DNA from: JBCBSS01 sp039819065
GTDB taxonomy: Bacteria > Bacteroidota > Bacteroidia > Cytophagales > Cyclobacteriaceae
Length of the DNA: 12,437 nt
Direction of reading: 5' to 3'
Assembly: GCA_039819065.1 (NCBI GenBank)
Contig: JBCBSS010000190.1
Location: 1-12,437, forward strand
Notes under the pieces: model-generated
Seen by the model: the letters and a program-made list of their open reading frames with translations, nothing else
Database searches by the model: none
What the model was told of the DNA's origin: nothing
Part shown: positions 7,158-12,437 of the stretch, piece after piece
Layout: each line of letters starts with the position of its first letter
Numbering within the stretch: position 1 is the stretch's first letter
Position numbers and translations under genes: made by a program

Positions 7158-8252
7158 TCAATCCCCGTCTCCAGAGTTGAAGGTGATACTGATACCTAAC
7201 AATGAGCTCATAGAGCTTTTAAAATTGGCTGTGTTATTCTGAAGCTCATCCCTTAATACGGCTACTGCATCATCAGTGATTTGATCCGACAGCCTACCTT
7301 GTGGAAGGGCAGCGACGGCATTATCAATGACCACTATGGCGCTTTGAGTATTGGTAATCAATTCCGGGCCTCCCACCACACTTTCAAGGTACTCCTCAAA
7401 CCCGATAATGTCCTGACCGCTACGAGACAGACCAGACCAGATGTTTTTTGAGCTTTCAAAATGCTCCACTATAAGATCCCTTGATATACCGCTGTAGAAA
7501 GCTTCAACCAAAGCACCGTCAGCGCCACCCTGACCGGCAGTTAAACCTGCAGGCAACTCGATCTTGAAGTTCTTCAAATTCTCGTAGTCTTGCACAAACT
7601 CATTGTACATTAAAGAAACAGAACTACCTGCCGAAGTGCCTTCACTGGCCACAAATTCTTGCAAATAAGTGGTGTTCCATTCGGTCACAATATTGTCAAA
7701 AGTGGTTTTGAGTTCATTGACAAGTAATGATAAGTAGTCCTTTCGGTTCTGATCAAAACCGGCAACAATTTCTGCGGCAGTGCTTTGATTGCCATAGATC
7801 AAGTACTCAACGGCATAAAACCCTCTGACATCCCGGTCAAAACTACTGGCCGGATCAAAATCACCACTGACGATATTACTTTCTACATCGGTTTCATCAA
7901 TGGGAAAAACCCCCAGTACAGATGCGTAAGGTCCTAATGATAAACTAGCCGGCCCAAAACCGAAAGCAGAGCAGTGTTGATGGTCTGTCACAGCCTGTAC
8001 CCAGGCTTCTTGCAGTGCCGTTAAGTTTTCTTCCGTTGTGGTTGCTACAAAGTTGTTAGCAGCGACTTCCAGTTGATTAACACTGGCTTGTAAGGTCTCG
8101 AAGTTAGGAATGATCAGATTAGTCGCCATGCTTTCCAGCATAGCCGATCTATCAAACCCCGACATTTCTGTTCCTGTGGTATCGTCGTCTCCGCATGATA
8201 TGACTGACCATGCCAATGCGACGAACCAGAGTGAGTAATACTTAACTTTCAT
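7158..8252 (-). CDS. Imelysin family lipoprotein (peptidase M75-like, IrpA/EfeO-related)
   Basis: This 364-residue protein has a lipoprotein signal peptide ending VISC (Cys20), followed by GDDD, an acidic patch like the lipoprotein export signals that place Bacteroidota lipoproteins on the cell surface. Imelysin family marks are LTALQEAWVQAV...FGFGPAS (78-103), GFYAVEYLIYG (144-154), NFKIELPAG (228-236) and the C-terminal ITFNSGDGD. The family signature GxHxxE reads G144-F-Y-A-V-E149 here, with Tyr146 instead of His. Imelysins are all-helical proteins linked to iron uptake; peptidase activity is doubtful for many members. ATG at 8252 gives the signal peptide directly. A direct repeat of AGTCTGAAA lies at the start. 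The upstream DUF4856 gene is 118 bp away across a strong hairpin, and the HTTM gene follows after 11 bp. Confidence 0.93.
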   Translation of the reverse strand: MKVKYYSLWFVALAWSVISCGDDDTTGTEMSGFDRSAMLESMATNLIIPNFETLQASVNQLEVAANNFVATTTEENLTALQEAWVQAVTDHQHCSAFGFGPASLSLGPYASVLGVFPIDETDVESNIVSGDFDPASSFDRDVRGFYAVEYLIYGNQSTAAEIVAGFDQNRKDYLSLLVNELKTTFDNIVTEWNTTYLQEFVASEGTSAGSSVSLMYNEFVQDYENLKNFKIELPAGLTAGQGGADGALVEAFYSGISRDLIVEHFESSKNIWSGLSRSGQDIIGFEEYLESVVGGPELITNTQSAIVVIDNAVAALPQGRLSDQITDDAVAVLRDELQNNTANFKSSMSSLLGISITFNSGDGD

Positions 8253-8279
8253 TTCAGACTAAATTTTGTTTTTCAGACT
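8252..8279 (-). promoter_or_regulatory. Direct repeat AGTCTGAAA at the imelysin start
   Basis: On the minus strand AGTCTGAAA occurs at 8279-8271 and again at 8260-8252, 19 bp apart. The second copy ends on the A of the imelysin ATG, and TTTAGTCTGAAATG here parallels ATTTAGACTAAATG at the DUF4856 start. I see no TAnnTTTG promoter between the hairpin and this gene. An operator or translational control site is an inference. Confidence 0.35.
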
Positions 8280-8307
8280 GGTAGTTTGTTTAATTTTTAA
8301 CCTAAAC

Positions 8308-8349
8308 GAGGCTGTGTCGAGGGTTCTTATTTTCCCTCGACACAGCCTC
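8308..8349 (-). terminator. Strong 16-bp hairpin between the DUF4856 and imelysin genes
   Basis: GAGGCTGTGTCGAGGG (8308-8323) and CCCTCGACACAGCCTC (8334-8349) pair perfectly over 16 bp around a 10-nt loop. It begins 21 bp after the DUF4856 stop codon. Downstream on the minus strand the sequence is AT-rich (GTTTAGGTTAAAAATTAAAC) but lacks a clean U-run directly at the stem. It may terminate or attenuate transcription after the first gene, or protect its 3' end so that DUF4856 is made in excess of the downstream genes. Confidence 0.8.
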
Positions 8350-8370
8350 TAAGACAAAGTCTATTATTTA

Positions 8371-9456
8371 CTAGGTTGGATCGTTCACAAAGAAAGAATT
8401 CACTTCTGCGTCGGTAAATCCGTAAATGGTCTGTAAATCATCTATGATTTGATCCAGATTATCAAGAAGACTGGCATCGTTCAAGAATTTATAGCTTTCT
8501 GGTGTTTGACCAGCGGGTGCTAGTAATAATTCTAAAACGCTATCTATCTGAGCATCGGTAATCAGTTTCTGACTTAGCCCCCTAAAACCATGTGCGAATG
8601 CTACACCTTCAGCATAAGCATGAAGGGCATCACCAAGTGCTTCTTCATCATCTCCCGCATTTTGCAATTGTACCTTAGTGGCGTTACAATAATAAATTAC
8701 CGTAGCGTAGTTTGATCTCTCCCAGTTGAGCAAGTAATCAGCCAACGCCTGGTCACGCTCATCATTGAAAGCGTCTCCTGCTTCAATAGCGGCTTTGGCA
8801 GTGATCAGATTAGTACGGATGTCATAGAAGAAGCCAGTTTCAGTAGTTTGGTTTGATCTTCTTCTTGAATAAGTAGCGGCAGCAGTGGTTGAAGATGGGT
8901 CAAAGTCTGGTCCTGTACCGTGAATCTCAACCAATTTATCGATGGCAGAACTATTGCTCAAGTCTCCATTAATTACGGTCAAAGCGTGATTGTATAGCGC
9001 AGCACCAAAAGATCCTTTTTGTACCATTTGCTCCAATTCTAGGCCATTCTCGTCAAGTAAACGATCACCAAGTAGACCTCCTTCTTCACCATCAGCCGGT
9101 GTACCTGAGCCTGGGTTCTGGAATGAAGTAGGTGAATTGGCAGAATTCACCAATTCTACTAACCAACTTTCAACTAAAGTTCTGTAACTAGGTAGCGTAA
9201 CAGAAGATAGTGTTGTAGGGTAGGGAATTGGATCTACAGGTGTAGCACCCTGTGCGTTTGCTTCGGCATCATTAGCTGCAGATGTCATAGTTGATAGCTC
9301 GTTTACTACAGTGTTCTCAGCCATCACATTGGCATCAAAAGAAGCGGACACATACTCCGTAGGAATAGTTAGGGTTACATTAGGATCTTCGTCGTCATCG
9401 CAACCAAAAGCCACTAATCCTAAGAGGCAAATAAAATAAGTGAGTTTAGTTTTCAT
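8371..9456 (-). CDS. DUF4856 domain lipoprotein
   Basis: This 361-residue protein starts with a lipoprotein signal peptide ending AFGC (Cys19), followed directly by DDDEDP, an acidic export-signal-like patch suggesting a surface location. The body matches what I know of DUF4856: an N-terminal TIPTEYVSASFD segment (30-41), a Gly-rich loop leading to LLDENGLELEQMVQKGSFGAA, and helical repeats with LADYLLNWERSNYATVIYYCNA and AYAEGVAFAHGFRGLSQ. The family has no proven function; in Bacteroidota it commonly sits beside imelysin genes, which suggests a joint role in metal or ferric-chelate capture. It is the first gene of the cluster, with a good promoter 25 bp upstream. A long stem-loop follows its stop. 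The helical C-terminal half may be distantly related in fold to imelysin, but I cannot test that here. Confidence 0.88.
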   Translation of the reverse strand: MKTKLTYFICLLGLVAFGCDDDEDPNVTLTIPTEYVSASFDANVMAENTVVNELSTMTSAANDAEANAQGATPVDPIPYPTTLSSVTLPSYRTLVESWLVELVNSANSPTSFQNPGSGTPADGEEGGLLGDRLLDENGLELEQMVQKGSFGAALYNHALTVINGDLSNSSAIDKLVEIHGTGPDFDPSSTTAAATYSRRRSNQTTETGFFYDIRTNLITAKAAIEAGDAFNDERDQALADYLLNWERSNYATVIYYCNATKVQLQNAGDDEEALGDALHAYAEGVAFAHGFRGLSQKLITDAQIDSVLELLLAPAGQTPESYKFLNDASLLDNLDQIIDDLQTIYGFTDAEVNSFFVNDPT

Positions 9457-9480
9457 TTAGTCTAAATTAAGATTATGATT

Positions 9481-9510
9481 CAAATATAGAGCGCGCTTAG
9501 AAAACACAAA
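9481..9510 (-). promoter_or_regulatory. Bacteroidota-type promoter for the DUF4856-imelysin-HTTM-receptor cluster
   Basis: On the minus strand a TTTG (9510-9507) and TATATTTG (9488-9481, an exact TAnnTTTG) are separated by 18 bp, matching the phylum's -33/-7 consensus. Transcription should begin near 9475, leaving a leader of about 20 nt before the ATG at 9456. Confidence 0.7.
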
Positions 9511-9517
9511 TGCTTTT

Positions 9518-9536
9518 GTTTAGAAAAAGTCTAAAT
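9518..9536. promoter_or_regulatory. Operator-like palindrome upstream of the cluster promoter
   Basis: The 19-bp site holds TTTAGA (9519-9524) and TCTAAA (9530-9535), a perfect 6-bp inverted repeat with a 5-bp spacer. It lies 8 bp upstream of the -33 box. A related compact form, ATTTAGTCTAAAT, overlaps the start codon at 9455-9467, and AGTCTAAAT occurs in both. The symmetry and position fit an iron-responsive regulator such as Fur or a DtxR-type protein, but the regulator is inferred. Confidence 0.45.
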
Positions 9537-9550
9537 AAAGATAAAAATAG

Positions 9551-9580
9551 CTAGAAGTAGTTATTGGGTACTAGAAGTAG
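9551..9580. repeat. Tandem direct repeat CTAGAAGTAG, 20 bp period
   Basis: CTAGAAGTAG occurs at 9551-9560 and 9571-9580, exactly 20 bp apart start to start, about two helical turns. It lies about 41 bp upstream of the -33 box of the minus-strand promoter. The spacing suits a dimeric activator on one DNA face, as for LytTR-type regulators, but only two copies exist. A 10-bp GTAAAGAGGT also repeats at 9588 and 9645. The rest of 9537-9745 shows no gene. Confidence 0.35.
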
Positions 9581-9745
9581 CTATATCGTAAAGAGGTGAT
9601 TATGGGTAAACCAGTGTTGATAAGGCGAAGATTAGACTAGGTTGGTAAAGAGGTATTACATCCGTCTGACTAAGGTTTTACAAACGTTAAAGTGACGAGA
9701 TTTGACCTTGCCATATCGTAAATAGCCGCAATTGTGTTTGTTTAG

Positions 9746-9965
9746 ATGTCAGGCACAAGTAAGAGATAGAATTAGACAACTATAATTTCCTTGAGTTATT
9801 GGAGTACAAAATATGGTCTTCAGATTTGCCTGGCCATCTCGACATCAAAGACTTGTTATTGCTTTTAGATGTTGGGCTGAATATGATACAGGGCATGACA
9901 TAAACAACTATGTCAAGACAGCATTTGAAAAGGAGTATGATTATGTTGAAGCACTGAACCAATGA
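9746..9965 (+). pseudogene. Frameshifted remnant of a small unrecognised gene
   Basis: Three plus-strand frames join into one protein-like reading of about 73 residues. ATG at 9746 gives MSGTSK, then the frame shifts near 9763. From 9763 the reading runs EIELDNYNFLELLEYKIWSS and on to DIKDLLLLLDVG. Near the GGG at 9874-9876 it shifts again, then reads AEYDTGHDINNYVKTAFEKE and on to YVEALNQ, stop at 9963-9965. One extra G at each place would restore a single frame, so two one-base deletions explain it. The joined reading has natural composition (acidic, leucine-rich, helix-like) whereas the overlapping frames do not. I do not recognise the family. Sequencing error or a chance reading remain possible. 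The minus-strand ORF of 60 codons at 9780-9962 appears to be its shadow. Confidence 0.45.
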
Positions 9966-9983
9966 AATACATTAAGCACTAAA

Positions 9984-10131
9984 ATGAATAAGCACAATGT
10001 GCTGGACGAAAGACTAAATAGATATTGAAAGAAAAACGGTTATAAAGTACTGGCATAAACAGCTAAATCGCGCTAATGCTCACAGACAAAGTAATTGGTG
10101 GGAATTAGATGTTAAGGAATATTACCATTAA
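9984..10131 (+). pseudogene. Second frameshifted coding remnant
   Basis: ATG at 9984 opens a reading MNKHNVLDERLNR in one frame, ending at TGA 10026-10028. From about 10021 the next frame reads DIERKTVIKYWHKQLNRANA and on to SNWWELDVKEYYH, with TAA at 10129-10131. Removing one base near 10020-10024 joins them into a basic, tryptophan-rich protein of about 50 residues. It begins 18 bp after the stop of the preceding remnant, so the two may have been a small operon. No family is recognised. This is a weaker case than the upstream remnant because the pieces are short. Confidence 0.33.
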
Positions 10132-10156
10132 TTTAATATTGATTAAAAACCATTGA

Positions 10157-10744
10157 ATGAATATTAAGGTAGCTCTCCTACTTACTTTTTCGCTGTTTGT
10201 GACCAAACTCGTTGGACAGGATAATAATGACAGTACTAAAAACTATTCAATCCATGTGGGGTTGTATGCGCCTTACGTAGTGCAAAGTGGCTTAAGGGTT
10301 GGTTTGAGTATTCCTATTAAAAACTGGATGAGTGAAACCAAGCGCCAGGAGACCAGAATACATTTCTTAGATATTACCCCTCGGTTCGGATATTTTGTTG
10401 AGTCCGACGTACAGAGAAATTATTTTCTGGATGCCACCTTCGAATACCGATGGCTTGAATCTGATAGAAAAATACACCCCAAAATTGGCATTGGGTTGGG
10501 ATATATGCTGTCTCGACAAAACACCAGCGGCACCCTTGATTTGTCAAGTGGTGATATTGAATTTGACACGCGTTCGTTAAATTTCTTTGTCCCCACTATA
10601 AACATTGGCTTTGAACGAAACAGGAAAAAATTCATCGGTTATTATTTTTCTGTTTTTTACGGTAGAAAATTCACTGGTCAGGAAGTCAATTCAGATTTCA
10701 TAGGAGCTGAGTTTGGCGCCACTTTTAACATGGCCAGGAAGTAA
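10157..10744 (+). CDS. Outer-membrane beta-barrel-like protein, function unknown
   Basis: This 195-residue protein has an N-terminal signal peptide (MNIKVALLLTFSLFVTKLVG, cleavage probably before Gln21). The mature part is a series of alternating, aromatic and glycine-rich strands (YSIHVGLYAPYV, RFGYFVES, YFLDATFEYRW, KIGIGLGYML, FVPTINIGFE, YYFSVFYG, FIGAEFGATF), as expected for a small eight-strand outer-membrane barrel. It is similar in style to the porin-like small barrels of Bacteroidota, but I cannot assign a named family. No conserved catalytic residues are evident. The ATG at 10157 gives the signal peptide. A weak -7-like TAATATTG lies just upstream, one mismatch from consensus and without a clear -33 partner. 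The gene ends 5 bp before the amine oxidase, so the two are probably co-transcribed. Confidence 0.75.
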   Translation: MNIKVALLLTFSLFVTKLVGQDNNDSTKNYSIHVGLYAPYVVQSGLRVGLSIPIKNWMSETKRQETRIHFLDITPRFGYFVESDVQRNYFLDATFEYRWLESDRKIHPKIGIGLGYMLSRQNTSGTLDLSSGDIEFDTRSLNFFVPTINIGFERNRKKFIGYYFSVFYGRKFTGQEVNSDFIGAEFGATFNMARK

Positions 10745-10749
10745 TAATT

Positions 10750-11955
10750 ATGAATAGAAAGGAATTTATAAAAAAGAGTTTAGCGCTTGGCATTGGCTTG
10801 CCTTTTGTGAACTTGATTTTACAGTCTTGCGATGATGAAGGCATAGATTTTCCTGTTTTTGAAACTGACTTTATAGGCAAAGTCCTCATTATTGGTGCTG
10901 GTGCGGCGGGATTATCTGCGGGTTATCTTTTGAGTAGAATGGGCGTAGACTTTGAAATCGTTGAAGCCAGTTCGAATCTTGGTGGTAGAATGAAGCGAGT
11001 CGAATCCTTCGCAGACTTCCCGATTGATTTAGGCGCAGAATGGATACATGAATCACCATCTGTTTTAGCTGACATCATTAATAATCCACAAGTTGAGGCC
11101 AACCTGGATTTTATTGTTTATAATCCGCAGGAAGTAAAAACCTACAACGATGGAAATTTGAGTGACTTAAATATCAGCAGTAGTTTTTACAGCGAGTACA
11201 AGTTTGAAAGTACTACATGGTTCGGGTTCTTTGAAGATTTTATTATTCCTGAAGTGCGTGATAGGATAGTTTTCGATTCTCCGATTACGCAAATTGATTA
11301 TAGCAATGATGTCATAGAAGCTACTGCGGCTGACGAATCGACGTTCATAGCTGATAAAGTCTTGGTAACGGTTCCAGTAAATATACTCCAAGCTGAGCTC
11401 ATCAACTTCACACCAAACTTACCCACCGCTAAAACGAATGCCATTAACAGTATTTCTATGGGTGACGGTCTTAAAGTGTTCATCGAATTTTCCGAGAAGT
11501 TTTATCCAGACCTCGTTCTATTCGGCAATATTTTAGACGCAATAGTAGGTGATAGTAATAAACTCTACTATGACGCAGCTTTTAGAAAAACATCCAATAG
11601 AAATATTCTTGGCCTTTTTTCGGTGCAAGATGAAGCTTCTACATACACCGATCTAGGTTCGGATGAAGAGATCATCAGCTTTGTGCTAAATGAGTTAGAT
11701 GAGATTTTTGACGGCCAGGCAAGTAAGCATTATGTTAAACATATCATTCAGAACTGGACAGGTGAGCCTTACATCCGAGGTTCGTATTCTGATAGCTTTG
11801 ATGGTGATGCCGATACCATTATGAATACAATCAAAGAGCCTATCGATGGGAAAGTGTTTTTTGCAGGAGAAGCTTTGTCATTAGAAAATCAATCCACCGT
11901 ACATGGGGCTTGTGAATCAGCCTACCAAATGATTGAAACTATGCTCAATACTTAA
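10750..11955 (+). CDS. Exported flavin amine oxidase (FAD-dependent), lipoprotein-like
   Basis: This 401-residue protein is a flavin-containing amine oxidase, a family that oxidises amines or polyamines to an imine with transfer of electrons to FAD and then usually to oxygen. The Rossmann dinucleotide motif is GAGAAGLSAGYLL (49-61), with Glu72 at the end of the second strand to bind ribose. GGRMKR (78-83) and DLGAEWIH (93-100) follow. Near the C-terminus are NWTGEPYIRGSYS (335-347), FFAGEA (370-375) and STVHGACESAYQM (382-394), the FAD-contacting end. The N-terminus MNRKEFIKKS is Tat-like but has RK instead of RR, and it leads to a lipobox LQSC (Cys27) followed by acidic DDEG. It is probably exported with cofactor bound. 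Substrate is unknown; protoporphyrinogen oxidase- or desaturase-like chemistry cannot be excluded. It follows the beta-barrel gene by 5 bp. Confidence 0.9.
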   Translation: MNRKEFIKKSLALGIGLPFVNLILQSCDDEGIDFPVFETDFIGKVLIIGAGAAGLSAGYLLSRMGVDFEIVEASSNLGGRMKRVESFADFPIDLGAEWIHESPSVLADIINNPQVEANLDFIVYNPQEVKTYNDGNLSDLNISSSFYSEYKFESTTWFGFFEDFIIPEVRDRIVFDSPITQIDYSNDVIEATAADESTFIADKVLVTVPVNILQAELINFTPNLPTAKTNAINSISMGDGLKVFIEFSEKFYPDLVLFGNILDAIVGDSNKLYYDAAFRKTSNRNILGLFSVQDEASTYTDLGSDEEIISFVLNELDEIFDGQASKHYVKHIIQNWTGEPYIRGSYSDSFDGDADTIMNTIKEPIDGKVFFAGEALSLENQSTVHGACESAYQMIETMLNT

Positions 11956-12091
11956 CCTTGAACGGAATGAAGATGATTTTAGAAGTGGTTTACGGATATG
12001 AAAGCCAATTCAAGGTAGAACCAAAACTATATTTCAAAACAGCTACACCTCCTGCGGAGGACGTTATCAATCATTGCATATTCATAAATAG

Positions 12092-12437
12092 ATGCCTTTG
12101 AAGACTTATTTTCTCGCATTAGTTATTCTATTAACTGGCTGCACAAAAGCCTCTTTTACAGATTCATATAAGGAACTGAATAGAGGTAAATACAAGATTG
12201 AAATACCAGAAGTACAGGAATTAGTCCATATTGCTATCGCCATAACCCCAACGGGACTGGCTGATTCTAATATGGTTGATCACACCACCGATTATTACCA
12301 AGAGGTAATCAGTCATTTCAAACCATTTGAGAATGAACCTTTAGTAAAGCGAATCAATGAGAAACTCCCCAGTCTTTATGCGCATGTTAAAATGGATGCC
12401 TGTGGTTACTATTTTGATGCAAATGGTAAAATCATCA
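12092..12437 (+). CDS. Lipoprotein of unknown function (3' truncated by window edge)
   Basis: An uninterrupted frame of 115 codons runs from ATG at 12092 to the end of the window. The N-terminus MPLKTYFLALVILLTGC is a lipoprotein signal peptide with lipobox LTGC (Cys17). The mature part contains EIPEVQELVHIAIAITPTG (37-55), which resembles the start of DUF4932-type putative metallopeptidases (an acidic 'EVxEL' segment followed by a hydrophobic helix), but too little is visible to be sure and no HExxH motif appears before the edge. It lies 136 bp after the amine oxidase stop with no clear terminator between, so co-transcription with that pair is possible. No acidic residues directly follow Cys17. 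Confidence 0.75.
   Translation, partial: MPLKTYFLALVILLTGCTKASFTDSYKELNRGKYKIEIPEVQELVHIAIAITPTGLADSNMVDHTTDYYQEVISHFKPFENEPLVKRINEKLPSLYAHVKMDACGYYFDANGKII

Noticed and set aside
9780..9962. Minus-strand 60-codon ORF
   Set aside because: It runs antisense to the remnant reading, is cysteine-rich with unusual composition and has no promoter; it is probably a shadow.
9991..10003. Palindrome AGCACA-a-TGTGCT
   Set aside because: Short, single copy, and inside the second coding remnant; not convincing as an operator.
12048..12060. CCTCC-tgc-GGAGG mini-hairpin
   Set aside because: Only 5 bp of stem, and the GGAGG lies too far (over 30 bp) from the ATG at 12092 to act as its ribosome-binding site.
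11967..12101. Small plus-strand ORF of 44 codons starting ATGAAGATG, overlapping the next lipoprotein start
   Set aside because: It shows no signal peptide or recognisable motif and overlaps the convincing lipoprotein start at 12092; its length is within chance expectation.

Overview
The window looks like a chromosomal stretch of a member of the Bacteroidota, most likely a free-living Cytophagia/Flammeovirgaceae-type bacterium. The evidence is a Bacteroidota-type promoter (TTTG, 18 bp, TAnnTTTG), many lipoproteins with acidic residues just after the lipobox cysteine, a TonB-dependent receptor with an N-terminal carboxypeptidase-regulatory-like domain, and families (DUF4856, imelysin, HTTM) that typically occur together in this phylum. 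The genus cannot be named from the sequence alone.

Layout. Positions 1-374 hold the 3' end of an unrecognised gene. Positions 385-3320 hold a lipoprotein serine hydrolase with an unusual three-part architecture (CBM9-like, regulatory-like and class C beta-lactamase-like domains). It is bracketed by three diverged copies of a ~200 bp non-coding repeat, all in the same orientation, plus further REP-like hairpins. Positions 3356-9456 (minus strand) carry the four-gene cluster DUF4856 lipoprotein -> imelysin lipoprotein -> HTTM (gamma-carboxylase-like) membrane protein -> FecA-like TonB receptor. It has a clear promoter and operator-like palindrome upstream, a strong hairpin between the first two genes, an 11 bp gap before the third and an ATGA overlap before the fourth. 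Positions 9537-10156 look empty by ORF calling but contain two short, frameshifted coding remnants. Positions 10157-11955 (plus strand) carry a two-gene unit, an outer-membrane beta-barrel-like protein and an exported flavin amine oxidase. The window ends inside a further lipoprotein gene that starts at 12092.

How the genes work together. The minus-strand cluster reads as a cell-envelope uptake system, probably for iron. Two probably surface-exposed lipoproteins of the DUF4856 and imelysin families would act with a FecA-like receptor, and the HTTM protein would sit in the inner membrane. The substrate and the HTTM role are not established, and this HTTM protein lacks the lysine used by true vitamin K-dependent carboxylases. 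This cluster is the best candidate here for a poorly described system. The most unusual non-gene signals are the repeat family, the hairpin inside the operon, the half-site repeats near two start codons and the decayed small genes.
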